Shown piece after piece: positions 34,692-44,010 of a DNA stretch of 64,000 nucleotides; positions within the stretch are counted from its first letter, which is position 1, and the number at the start of each line of letters is the position of its first letter. The stretch is from M0027 sp021713415 (lineage in GTDB: Bacteria > Pseudomonadota > Gammaproteobacteria > Francisellales > Francisellaceae): the NCBI GenBank assembly GCA_021713415.1, contig JAKJJQ010000011.1, forward strand, positions 1 to 64,000, written 5' to 3'. A model generated the notes under the pieces. That model saw nothing but the letters and a program-made list of their open reading frames with translations. It did no database searches and had not been told where the DNA came from. The translations under genes and the position numbers were made by a program.

Positions 34692-35314
34692 TTGAGTAAT
34701 TCTTTTAATTTGGCTTGAATCAAATCAATCGCAATACGATTTTTACCGCCATTGGGTACAATAATATCCGCATGTTGTTTTGATGATTCGATAAATTGCA
34801 AAAACATTGGTCTTACAGTTTGGTGATATTGTTTTACAATACTATCTAAACTACGTCCTCGCTCTTCTACATCTCGTAAAAGTCTTCGGATAAAGCAGAT
34901 ATCTAAAGGTGTGTCCATAAAAATACGAATATCCATCATCTTTCTTAACGCCACATCAACAAATAATAAGATACCTTCTAGTACGATGATATCTTTTTGG
35001 TGACTAACGGGCATCACTTGATCAGTCCTTGAATGTGTAGCATAGTCATAAATAGGTACATCAATCGATTGACCATTTAATAACATTTGCAGCTGCTCTT
35101 TCATCAAGTCATGATCAAATGCACTTGGATGATCATAATTAATATTTGCTCGTTCTTCTAAAGTTAAGTCAAGGCGGTTTTTATAATAATGATCTTCAGA
35201 GATTACAACAACTCGATCTGACCCTAACTCATTAACGATTGTATTAGCTAATAGACTTTTTCCTGAACCGGATGCGCCTGCAACACCAATAATCATCAAA
35301 CGTTTATCTGACAT
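34682..35314 (-). CDS. udk: Uridine kinase
   Basis: A 210-residue nucleoside kinase that phosphorylates uridine and cytidine in pyrimidine salvage. P-loop GVAGASGSGKS (10-20), SEDHYYK, NYDHPSAFDHDL, PIYDYATHSR, LEGILLF and IRRLLRDVEERGRS are all standard. AGGAG lies upstream of the ATG. Convergent overlap with the tolC-like gene. Confidence 0.95.
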   Translation of the reverse strand: MSDKRLMIIGVAGASGSGKSLLANTIVNELGSDRVVVISEDHYYKNRLDLTLEERANINYDHPSAFDHDLMKEQLQMLLNGQSIDVPIYDYATHSRTDQVMPVSHQKDIIVLEGILLFVDVALRKMMDIRIFMDTPLDICFIRRLLRDVEERGRSLDSIVKQYHQTVRPMFLQFIESSKQHADIIVPNGGKNRIAIDLIQAKLKELLNHD

Positions 35315-35422
35315 GAATTTATGGCTCCTAAACGACTCAATTATAAAATTTGAATTATTTTAATGCAATTTACTTTTTTTTGCTCGATAAAATTGTTATT
35401 TTTTAAACATCTGAATAATGAG

Positions 35423-36091
35423 ATGGAAATAATAGTAGACTCAATGACAAAATTAAATACTTGGCGTATTAATTACCCAAACCGTGCCTTATTTCAAAAT
35501 AAGCTTGGTAATTGCCCCTTTCTTGCTTTTCACCAATGGCTTGAAGAAGCAAATAAAACCAAAATTACCGAACCAAATGCTTTTTCATTGGCTACGGTTG
35601 ATGAACACAATATGCCTGATAATCGCATGCTTTTATTAAAAGCTTTTGATGACAATGGCTTTGTTTTTTACACCAATTACACCAGTGCTAAAGCAGAACA
35701 ATTAAAATGTAATGCCCAAGCTTCAATGTTATTTTGGTGGCCAGATTTACATCGCCAAATACGTATTCGAGGCACTGTTGATCCAGTTAGTCCAGAGATT
35801 TCTGATGAGTACTTCCAATCACGCGATAGAGGTAGTCGCATCAGTGCATGGGCATCTAAACAAAGCCAAACTATTTCAAGCTATCAAGAACTTATTGATG
35901 CTTATCAAAAAGCGCAGCAACAGTTTAAATCAAAAAAAGTGACACGTCCTAAACATTGGGGAGGTTATTGCTTAAAGCCTCAAATCATAGAATTTTGGCA
36001 AGGCCGACACAGCCGCCTACATGAACGCGTGATTTATAAACGTAGTGATATATCTTCTAAAGAGTGGCTAATTTGTCATTTAGCGCCTTAA
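35423..36091 (+). CDS. pdxH: Pyridoxamine 5'-phosphate oxidase
   Basis: The FMN-dependent final step of pyridoxal 5'-phosphate synthesis. Typical blocks are ATVDEHNMPDNRMLLLKAFD, GFVFYTNYTSAKAEQL, FWWPDLHRQIRIRGTV, SRISAWASKQSQ, and the C-terminal EFWQGRHSRLHERVIYKR ending in APstop. Start choice is uncertain: ATG at 35423 or 35444 both fit the family length, and neither has a good Shine-Dalgarno sequence; the frame extends to 35363. It ends against the convergent ridA gene with a 4-nt overlap. Confidence 0.93.
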   Translation: MEIIVDSMTKLNTWRINYPNRALFQNKLGNCPFLAFHQWLEEANKTKITEPNAFSLATVDEHNMPDNRMLLLKAFDDNGFVFYTNYTSAKAEQLKCNAQASMLFWWPDLHRQIRIRGTVDPVSPEISDEYFQSRDRGSRISAWASKQSQTISSYQELIDAYQKAQQQFKSKKVTRPKHWGGYCLKPQIIEFWQGRHSRLHERVIYKRSDISSKEWLICHLAP

Positions 36092-36468
36092 GCAATATAA
36101 GCAATACCTTCAATTTCAATTGCAACATCTTTTGGTAGACGTGAAACTTCAACGGCAGCCCTTGCTGGATAAGGCTGATTGAAATATTGCCCCATTACCT
36201 CATTGACTTGTGCAAAGTTAGATAAGTCTTTTAAAAAAATGCTTAATTTAACAAAATCACTATATCCACCACCAGCAGCTTCAACAATTGCACCTAAATT
36301 TTTAAATACTTGATGCGCCTGCTCAGTAAAATCATCAGAAACCACTTGCATTGTTTTAGGATCAAAGCCAATCTGTCCTGATATATATAACGTTTGATCA
36401 TATAATACAGCTTGAGAGTAAGTTCCAATTGCTGCTGGTGCATGCTCAGTTTGAATAATTTTTTTCAT
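36088..36468 (-). CDS. ridA: RidA-family enamine/imine deaminase
   Basis: A 126-residue YjgF/YER057c/UK114 protein that hydrolyses reactive 2-aminoacrylate released by PLP enzymes. Motifs: AIGTYSQAVLYDQTLYISGQIG, the substrate-binding Arg in YPARAAVEVSRLP, and the late Glu in AIEIEGIAY. Its position opposite pdxH, the gene for PLP synthesis, is functionally fitting. Confidence 0.93.
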   Translation of the reverse strand: MKKIIQTEHAPAAIGTYSQAVLYDQTLYISGQIGFDPKTMQVVSDDFTEQAHQVFKNLGAIVEAAGGGYSDFVKLSIFLKDLSNFAQVNEVMGQYFNQPYPARAAVEVSRLPKDVAIEIEGIAYIA

Positions 36469-36552
36469 AATTAAGGCCTGTTAGATTTTGTCAAGTAAGT
36501 GCCTTAATTATAATTACTATCCTAAGCCTCGCAAGCATAACGTTAATAATTT

Positions 36553-38400
36553 TTAAAAACTATCTAAGCTTATATTCCCTTCAAGTTGCTGTCTATTTTG
36601 TTCATCTATATCAGTTCTAAATTGAATATAAGTTGAATCAGACATTTGTTTGGTTTCCCCAAAACGACAAAATGGATATGGATGAGCATGCGTTTCAGAT
36701 ACTGCACAAACTTTGCCCTTTAACTCTATACTCATCTCGCTTATTTGCTGTTGAGACTTTTCTAATATACTATTTTTCAAAAACTCTGCAGCTTCATAGA
36801 TACTATTTGTATAACCATATGAACTTAAACTCCAACCCAATTGACGTGCTAACTCTCTATAGGGATTATCAAGATTATTCCAGTCCATTACTTGATCAAA
36901 TAAGTTAATTAAACCTAATAAATTTTTACTTTCACTTTCAGCTTTTAATTGACTTAATAAATTAATTTTAATTTTCTCTAGATTAGGTTCATTACTATCA
37001 CGCCAATCAACTAGCCACTGAGGAATTGCACCACTTTTTATTAATTCTGGATTACCTTTTAAATAAACATCAACCATTGCCCATAATTTTTGGCTATTCG
37101 AATTCATGCCTCTACCTTTAACCAAAGTAGACGCACCATGCAAACCTCTTAAAAACTCTTTTTCACTAATTGGTTTATCTGCATTAATAGACCATATAAG
37201 ATTGAGTATTAATGAACTAACACGTGAGCGATCAATTCCATCTTTACAACTATTATTAAATGTACAAGGGTCTAATTGGCCTAGAATATAATCTTGTAAT
37301 GAATACTTAGAAAAGTGATTAAATACAGCTTGCTGCTCTATATCTGATAAAAAATCACGTTTAGGCTCTAATAAACCCAATTGCTTTAATGTATTTTGAA
37401 ATAAGGCATTTAAGATAATTTTTTCATGCTCTCTAGGACTAAATAGTTTATCTCTAACCACTTGGCTAATCATAAATCCATGTTTATTTTTCATTACTGA
37501 ATTAATTAATAATGCTTTAAAATTATCTGTTGTTGACAGCCTACTGATTTTAAAATCAGCAGGAATACTAATAACTGCAACATTACTATGCATAGATTCC
37601 AAATTATGAAGTTGATCAGATAAGTCTTTCTCCCAGCGTGCCTCATAACAGCTCTCACCTAATCTTAAATTATTAAAATAGACATGAGTAATAGCTTTTT
37701 CAGGATATAATCTCTTTTGTGCATCTAAAAAATGTTCAAATAAGGGACTGATTCTTGCATGACCTAAGTGATATTGCCCCTGGGTTCCAATACGTAATTC
37801 GGTTGGCAACTTACTATCTTGTTTAAATTCAAAATTTAGAACCTGTGGTATATTTGTATTTTGTAATGATTTATATTCCGGATACGCTAATATGCCAGCT
37901 ACTGATGCGTATCCACGCCCTTTATATGAGCCTTCAAAGGTAGGGTTATTTGTATTAAGCCATGCTTCTTTTGGATATAATTTATTTGTAATAACTTTTT
38001 CAATTGCATTTGAAGTTTGATGTATTTTTCTAACTGTTGGCTCAATAACTGCCGTAGTATACTCTAGTGCTTGGTTAGAATTACAAAAAATAGCGAAAAT
38101 CAACGGGTCTAAACTTTCAAGCTCTTTATTTTTATTCAGTTGCTTATAAGTACTTATTAGTTCTTCAATAAAATTAATAAATTGACTATATAAATTACCG
38201 AATGCATAATTTGCATCATATTCTGCTTCTTCACCACAATGCTTATAAATGTTCTGTATAATTTTGCTTTGGTTTAATATCTCTGGAATAAATTCGACTA
38301 ATTGCTTTAAGTGATCAAATGCCGCAACATTTAATAGCTGATCAGTATTTTTGATCTCTTCTGGCTTTGGTAAATTCCATTCATCTCGGGACTTTGGCAT
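36553..38400 (-). CDS. Candidate effector phosphatase with CX5R motif, 615 aa
   Basis: A large soluble protein without a signal peptide. Residues 385-391 read CKDGIDR followed by SRV, a CX5R(S/T) P-loop as in phosphoinositide and protein tyrosine phosphatases. The CK-x-x-x-DR(S/T) form is close to the CKSAKDRT or CKSGKDRT type of inositol 4-phosphatases and of bacterial effectors such as SopB/IpgD and Legionella SidF/SidP. Downstream HGASTLVKGRGMNSNSQKLW may form the rest of the active site. The N-terminal 380 residues match nothing I can name. AGGGAGAG precedes the ATG. It stands alone among housekeeping genes. The substrate class is an inference. Confidence 0.6.
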   Translation of the reverse strand: MPKSRDEWNLPKPEEIKNTDQLLNVAAFDHLKQLVEFIPEILNQSKIIQNIYKHCGEEAEYDANYAFGNLYSQFINFIEELISTYKQLNKNKELESLDPLIFAIFCNSNQALEYTTAVIEPTVRKIHQTSNAIEKVITNKLYPKEAWLNTNNPTFEGSYKGRGYASVAGILAYPEYKSLQNTNIPQVLNFEFKQDSKLPTELRIGTQGQYHLGHARISPLFEHFLDAQKRLYPEKAITHVYFNNLRLGESCYEARWEKDLSDQLHNLESMHSNVAVISIPADFKISRLSTTDNFKALLINSVMKNKHGFMISQVVRDKLFSPREHEKIILNALFQNTLKQLGLLEPKRDFLSDIEQQAVFNHFSKYSLQDYILGQLDPCTFNNSCKDGIDRSRVSSLILNLIWSINADKPISEKEFLRGLHGASTLVKGRGMNSNSQKLWAMVDVYLKGNPELIKSGAIPQWLVDWRDSNEPNLEKIKINLLSQLKAESESKNLLGLINLFDQVMDWNNLDNPYRELARQLGWSLSSYGYTNSIYEAAEFLKNSILEKSQQQISEMSIELKGKVCAVSETHAHPYPFCRFGETKQMSDSTYIQFRTDIDEQNRQQLEGNISLDSF

Positions 38401-38507
38401 AAAACTCTCCCTAGCTTTTTATCTATATGACAATCCGTATCATTTAGAATTATGGCATATAAAATAATTGCAAAGTAGTAGAGTTTTATTACAAATTAAC
38501 CAGTTAA

Positions 38508-41000
38508 TTACGCTTTGATATTTTCAGAATCAGCCTTAGAAACTTCAGGGCTAGCTTTTACTTTAGGCGCTTTTTTCTTTGCAGATATTTCATTTTTTTC
38601 ATTACGAAAGTAGTCAAAATTAAACTCATCAACTTCAAGAGCATCTAACCTTAATGCTTCAGCTTCATTGATTTGTTTCACTTCTATATCTGTTAAAACA
38701 TTATTGACTAGCGCTACTTTTAACATCACATCAATCGGTGCTTTTTTAATGGTACCTTTTTTAACTGCCTGATAAAGCTTAGTATAAAGTGCTTCAGCAT
38801 CCAAAAGCTTAATAAATGCTTCATTGACTTTATACAATGGCGTACTTTTATCTGAAGTAAATAACCGTGAGGCAACACGCTGTCTAAATACATCATTTTT
38901 CATCGCACTTTGGGTAATTTTATGCTCCAAATGATCAGAAGGTTTACGATAACTTCGACCATATGGAAAACACAACTTTCTGATATACCAACCAATTGCT
39001 TTTGAAGGAAAATTATAAGAATATTCATATAAAGCTTCTTGTGCTTGATATAAGCAATGATCTAATGCCCACTTTACATACGGTAACTCTTCTTTATTCT
39101 CTCCATAATCTTTAAAGTGTTTTAATACAGCTGCAGCCATATACATATTAGATAAAATATCACCCAAGCGTGCACTTAAACGCTCTTTACGCTTTAATGC
39201 ACCGCCTAAGTACATTAAGGATAGATCAGAAACCCATGAAAAAGCATAACTTAAACGTGTTAGTTTTTTATAATATGACTTTAAAGGAGAATTTGGCGCT
39301 TTAACTAATAAACCAGCAGTTAAGCTTGTTGCAATTGTTCTGACTTTATTTTTAGCATAGTAACCAACATGAGCCCATAATAATTCATCAAATTTAGCTA
39401 AATTATCCTCTGAAATTGCATAAAACTCATCTTGCAAATATGGGTGACAGGCCATAGCACCCTGACCAAATACCAATAAATTACGCGTCATTATATTTGC
39501 ACCTTCAACGGTAATAGAAACCGGCACACCTAAGTATGCAGTCAATAAATAATTATTTGGACCTGCAATAACAGCACGCCCTGCATGTAAATCCATTGCA
39601 TCTGAAATTGTTTGTCTTGCATTTTCGGTATTATGATATTTAGCAATTGCTGAAGCAACCGAAGGTTTAATACCTGCATCAACCGCTGCAACCGTTAATT
39701 CACGTGTTGCTTGAACCAAATAGCTTAGGCCACCAATTCGGCCTAATGTCTCTTCAATGCCTTCAAATTTACCAATTTCAAGACCAAACTGCTTACGAAT
39801 ATGCGCATAAGCACTGGATGTATAAAAACTGACAGATGAAGATGCAGTCCCTAGTGCTGGCAATGAAATTGAACGGCCAATTGATAGGCATTCTACCAAC
39901 ATACGCCAACCTTCACCCGCCATTTTAGCACCACCAATGATATAGCTTATCGGCACAAATATATCCTTACCCCTAACTGTACCATTCATAAATGGCAAAT
40001 AAGCTGGCAAATGACGATTACCAATTTCTAAGCCTTGCTGATCTCGTGGTATTAAAACGCACGTAATTCCTTCTGCACCTTCAGTTAATAAGCCATCTGG
40101 ATCTTGTAAGTCAACAGCTAAACCAATTAAAGTTGCAACCGGTGCTAAGGTTATATAACGCTTATTAAAATTAAGCTTAAGACCAATGGTTTCTTTACCA
40201 TCAAAAACACCTTTAGTAACGATTGCTGATGAAACAAGTGAAGTTGCATCACTACCTGCTTGAGGTTCAGTTAATGCAAAACATGGAATATCTTCACCTT
40301 TTGCAAGTCTTGGTAGATAATGATTTTTTTGCTCTTCAGTTCCATAGTGATATAAAAGCTCACCTGGTCCTAATGAGTTTGGTACCATAACAGTTACAGC
40401 ACCGACACCAGAACGTGATGCTACTTTATAAACCACATCAGAATGTGCTTTTGCTGAAAAACCTTTACCACCGTATTGTTTATCTATCACTAAACCGAGA
40501 AAACCTTTTTCTTTCATGTATTGCCAGACTTTTTCATCTAAGTCATGATTATTCATCACTTTCCAATCATCAATTAACCGACAAAGCTCTTCAACTTCAT
40601 TATCATAAAAACTTTGTTCTTCCTCAGTTAAATGATGCTTTGATATGCGATGTAGTTTTTCCCAGTTTGGACTACCACGAAAGAAATCTTCTTCAACCCA
40701 AGTATCCCCTGCATTTAAAGCAATCTCTTCTGTCTTAGATAATTTGGGCGTTGATTTTTTCAATACTTTAAATAAGTAGCTACTTATTAATGCTCGACGA
40801 ATTGCACTTGCATTAAATACAATGGCAATGACTGCAAATACAAGCCAATAAATAACCCTTGGTGTACCAGCTAATAAGCCAGATAGACTTGCTACCAATA
40901 ATATTGCAGCAGTAACAATACTCCAACTTATTAATTTAATACCATAATAAATTCCAATTAACGTTATTATTACAATCAGTAATAAAATCCATCCAGCCAT
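38508..41000 (-). CDS. fadE: Acyl-CoA dehydrogenase FadE
   Basis: The first step of fatty acid beta-oxidation. An 830-residue protein with N-terminal membrane segments (about 1-70), as in Escherichia coli FadE (814 aa), then an acyl-CoA dehydrogenase domain with FALTEPQAGSDA and GFLGLVIDKQYGGKGFSA, and the long FadE C-terminal extension. The ATG at 41000 is chosen because GGAGG lies 5 nt upstream; an ATG at 41015 is in frame but lacks a site. The C-terminal tail is Lys-rich. No other fad gene is adjacent. Confidence 0.95.
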   Translation of the reverse strand: MAGWILLLIVIITLIGIYYGIKLISWSIVTAAILLVASLSGLLAGTPRVIYWLVFAVIAIVFNASAIRRALISSYLFKVLKKSTPKLSKTEEIALNAGDTWVEEDFFRGSPNWEKLHRISKHHLTEEEQSFYDNEVEELCRLIDDWKVMNNHDLDEKVWQYMKEKGFLGLVIDKQYGGKGFSAKAHSDVVYKVASRSGVGAVTVMVPNSLGPGELLYHYGTEEQKNHYLPRLAKGEDIPCFALTEPQAGSDATSLVSSAIVTKGVFDGKETIGLKLNFNKRYITLAPVATLIGLAVDLQDPDGLLTEGAEGITCVLIPRDQQGLEIGNRHLPAYLPFMNGTVRGKDIFVPISYIIGGAKMAGEGWRMLVECLSIGRSISLPALGTASSSVSFYTSSAYAHIRKQFGLEIGKFEGIEETLGRIGGLSYLVQATRELTVAAVDAGIKPSVASAIAKYHNTENARQTISDAMDLHAGRAVIAGPNNYLLTAYLGVPVSITVEGANIMTRNLLVFGQGAMACHPYLQDEFYAISEDNLAKFDELLWAHVGYYAKNKVRTIATSLTAGLLVKAPNSPLKSYYKKLTRLSYAFSWVSDLSLMYLGGALKRKERLSARLGDILSNMYMAAAVLKHFKDYGENKEELPYVKWALDHCLYQAQEALYEYSYNFPSKAIGWYIRKLCFPYGRSYRKPSDHLEHKITQSAMKNDVFRQRVASRLFTSDKSTPLYKVNEAFIKLLDAEALYTKLYQAVKKGTIKKAPIDVMLKVALVNNVLTDIEVKQINEAEALRLDALEVDEFNFDYFRNEKNEISAKKKAPKVKASPEVSKADSENIKA

Positions 41001-41144
41001 ATTGCCTCCAAGCATTTATCCTATTCACTACATAGTATAATTTTTTTAAACTAAAAATTAAATCATGTTAATAGTTTAAACCTCTGTTTTTATTTGACAA
41101 AACTAATTGTGTTAATAAAAATTAGAATAAATAAAATATAAGTT

Positions 41145-42554
41145 ATGGTTTTACTTTATATGAATAAACGCATGACACTAATAGGCATCATTGTTAGTGC
41201 TGTTATTTTTGTCATTTTAAATTCTTTTGAATTACCAGGGTTCTCTTATCAAGCTAAAATGTCATTTATTATTTTTGTCATTGCAGCATTTTTATGGATG
41301 AGTAACGCATTTCCACTAGCAATTACCGGAATTATTGTTTTATTTTTACTGCCATTAACACAAGCAGCCCCTGCATCAACTGTTTATGGATATTTTGGCA
41401 ATAGTGCTGTATTTTTCGTACTCGGTGCATTTATTCTAGCATCTCCTGTGATGCGTTCAGGCCTAAGTACCCGCATTGCAATTACAATGATTACTCGATT
41501 TGGTAAAGGGCCAAGACGATTATTACTATCAATTTTTACTCTCTCAAGCTTATTAGCATTTGTTATTAGTGAACATGCTGTTGCAGCTATTTTATTTCCT
41601 ATTGTTGCTGAAATCGTTAATGCGGTTGAAGAAAAAAATAGTCATAATTTTGCATTTGCTGCTTTTATGTGTATGGCATGGGGCGCTATGACTGGTGGAA
41701 CTGCAACTTTACTAGGTGGAGCAAGAGCACCATTAGCCATTGGAATGTTACAAGAGACAACCAATGCAACAATAAGCTTTCTTCAGTGGACATTATGGAC
41801 AATTCCTATTGTCTTAATTATGCTGACTGTCTGTTTTTTAATTACTCTATTTATTCTTAGAAATACACAAATTAGTATTGAGAAGGCTAGAAAAACCTTA
41901 ATTAGCCATAAGAAAAAACTTGGTAAGGTGACACAAAGAGAGATCAACACACTACTTGTTCTATCAATTACCATTATTCTATGGATTTTATTTGGCACTG
42001 GTTGGGGATTAGATACCATTGCATTATTTGGTGTTATCCTTGCATTTGCATTAAACATTACCAACTGGAATGAAGTTGAAGAGGATGTAAAATGGGGTAT
42101 ATTTGTCATGTATGGTAGTGCTATTGCACTTGGCACAACACTACGTGATACAGGCGCAGCTCATGCAATGGTTAATGTAATTGTCAATTCTGGTATTCAA
42201 TCGCCGCTGATTATATTTATGCTCATTTCCTTAATTGCTTTAGTCTTAACAGAACTTGTATCAAATGCTGCAGCAGTTGCTGTACTGTTACCCATTGGCT
42301 TAGCACTTGCTGGCGAATATGGCATTGACCCAAGAGCAATTACAGTTGCCATTGCCACTTGTGCAGGTTTAACCTATATGTTACCTGTTAGCACACCTGC
42401 AATGGCTATTGTTACCGGTTGTCACCATGTCAATCCACATCGAGCAATGAGCTGGGGATTTATATTAAAATTGATCAGTTATGTTGTTTTTATTAGTGTT
42501 GCATTAGTCTATTGGCCTTTAGTTGGCATTAATGGTTATGCAAATATTTTATAA
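41145..42554 (+). CDS. SLC13/DASS-family anion symporter
   Basis: A 469-residue inner-membrane carrier with about 11-12 hydrophobic segments. DASS features include FFVLGAFILASPVMRSGLS, the SNT-like hairpin at CMAWGAMTGGTATLLGGARAP, and the second at ELVSNAAAVAVLLPIGLALA followed by LPVSTPAMAIV. The family imports dicarboxylates or sulfate with sodium; which one cannot be read. The start may be ATG at 41145 or 41160. It is divergent from fadE. Confidence 0.87.
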   Translation: MVLLYMNKRMTLIGIIVSAVIFVILNSFELPGFSYQAKMSFIIFVIAAFLWMSNAFPLAITGIIVLFLLPLTQAAPASTVYGYFGNSAVFFVLGAFILASPVMRSGLSTRIAITMITRFGKGPRRLLLSIFTLSSLLAFVISEHAVAAILFPIVAEIVNAVEEKNSHNFAFAAFMCMAWGAMTGGTATLLGGARAPLAIGMLQETTNATISFLQWTLWTIPIVLIMLTVCFLITLFILRNTQISIEKARKTLISHKKKLGKVTQREINTLLVLSITIILWILFGTGWGLDTIALFGVILAFALNITNWNEVEEDVKWGIFVMYGSAIALGTTLRDTGAAHAMVNVIVNSGIQSPLIIFMLISLIALVLTELVSNAAAVAVLLPIGLALAGEYGIDPRAITVAIATCAGLTYMLPVSTPAMAIVTGCHHVNPHRAMSWGFILKLISYVVFISVALVYWPLVGINGYANIL

Positions 42555-42654
42555 TTTTCTAATAAAATATATCTTGCAATGCATCAATTTATCTTTTTTC
42601 AAGGTATACTACAATAAGCAGTAATTAACGATAATAAATTTAAACTCAAACTTT

Positions 42655-43263
42655 ATGACTAGAAAAAGAACCAATAAATATTTTGTCTATGGTGCGCTAA
42701 TGCACAATAAAATTATAAGAAGAAAAGGTAAAGCAGCTTACCTACCTGGCTATATGATTCAATTTAGCATTAAAGGTATCCCATTAATTGAACCTGGCTT
42801 TGCAACACTTGTACCTGCCCCAGGGGATCAAGCATGGGGTGTTATGGTTGAGTTAAATGAACGCGACTGGGCCAAAATGTCATCTCATGAAGTCAGCTAT
42901 CAACTAGATACAACGTTAGCCTATGATTTAGACTATCAAGCACACGAAGTCAAAGCATTACTACCCAAACCCAAAGCACATCAGCCGCGCACTTGGAAGC
43001 CATCATCACGCTATGCTCGTATGCTATATTATGCATCATGCCATTTTCATTTCCCAGAAGATGTTAAAGCACGTTACAGAGAAGCTTATCTAAAAGGTAA
43101 TAAAGTAACACGTTATATTCCTTGGTTTACACCAACAATCAAAAAATCAATTGCGCGCTTTGGAAAACGTTATGGTACATGGATCGGCATTACCTTAACA
43201 CTTGTTCCTTTTGCTTTTTTGATATTAGGCATCTTATATTTAACTATTAAAGATTTACATTGA
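42655..43263 (+). CDS. Gamma-glutamylcyclotransferase-like protein with C-terminal TM anchor
   Basis: A 202-residue protein. The N-terminal part has the GGCT-fold signature YFVYGALMHNKII, then YMIQFSIKGIPLIEPGFATLVPAPGDQAWGVMVEL, typical of the Y-x-YGSL...GxP---PG-A-VxP--G--V-GV-Y-- pattern. The C-terminal end carries one transmembrane helix (about 178-198), so the enzyme would face the cytosol at the membrane. Tail-anchored GGCT proteins are less common. Catalytic Glu identity is unclear. No Shine-Dalgarno sequence is visible. It ends 9 nt into the convergent pilW-like gene. Confidence 0.75.
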   Translation: MTRKRTNKYFVYGALMHNKIIRRKGKAAYLPGYMIQFSIKGIPLIEPGFATLVPAPGDQAWGVMVELNERDWAKMSSHEVSYQLDTTLAYDLDYQAHEVKALLPKPKAHQPRTWKPSSRYARMLYYASCHFHFPEDVKARYREAYLKGNKVTRYIPWFTPTIKKSIARFGKRYGTWIGITLTLVPFAFLILGILYLTIKDLH

Positions 43264-44010
43264 ATTAAGCTCTAGCCTTAAAGTTGCAGCACGACTACCT
43301 TGATGTAGTTTTTCTGCAATGTCCATCTCTAAAGTCATTGATGCAGCAGTTAATGGGTAATTTTTTTGGTAATAACGAATATACTGATCTGCTTTTGTAT
43401 AATTTTTTTCAAGATAGTAAATCTGAGCTAATGAATAATAACTTAATGGTAAATCGGGGTTTTGTTTTAACGCCATACCAAATAAATACTTTGCATCTGT
43501 AAAATTTTGATTATTTTTCTGACAAACTCCAAAGGCTTGATAACTTTGACCTAGATTCGTATTATCTGCTAGTTTAATCGCTTTTTTAAAATAATTTTGC
43601 GCATTCTGATATTGGTTTTGTGCACAAAGAAAAGCTGCATAATAAATAATTGCTTGTGGGTTATCAGAGTCAATTGAAAGCGCTTTTTTATAAGCATCAT
43701 TTGCTTTTTGGATATCACCTGAAGCTTGATAATAATAACCCAAGGCATAATGCACAATGGCTAAATCATCATCCTGAGTTTGTGCTTTTAAGATTTTTCT
43801 TTTAGCAAAATCAAGCATCCCTTCTTTTGTATAATGAATACCTAACTGCGCATTTAACATCGCAGCTTTTGCATAATCTGGCTTAATTTCTTCTTGTTGA
43901 GCCTGTTTCAGTTGATTAATCTGACCTTCTTTTGTTTCTTGGCTGGCACAAGCTGAAATCAATAAGCCAAAAAATACAATTAAAAAACCATTAATTAGCT
44001 TATGCTTCAA
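43255..44010 (-). CDS. pilW: Type IV pilus biogenesis/stability lipoprotein PilW (PilF)
   Basis: A 251-residue lipoprotein with a lipobox (LLISACAS) followed by about six tetratricopeptide repeats (for example NAQLGIHYTKEGMLDFAKRK, VHYALGYYYQASGDIQKAND, YYAAFLCAQNQYQNAQNYFK). PilW assists assembly of the PilQ secretin. The position just downstream of rlmN is the conserved rlmN-pilW arrangement. The start is a TTG at 44010 (or 44013), overlapping the end of rlmN and giving a short basic n-region MKHK before the signal core. The frame runs further to 44097, but no better start exists. Confidence 0.88.
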   Translation of the reverse strand: MKHKLINGFLIVFFGLLISACASQETKEGQINQLKQAQQEEIKPDYAKAAMLNAQLGIHYTKEGMLDFAKRKILKAQTQDDDLAIVHYALGYYYQASGDIQKANDAYKKALSIDSDNPQAIIYYAAFLCAQNQYQNAQNYFKKAIKLADNTNLGQSYQAFGVCQKNNQNFTDAKYLFGMALKQNPDLPLSYYSLAQIYYLEKNYTKADQYIRYYQKNYPLTAASMTLEMDIAEKLHQGSRAATLRLELNSM

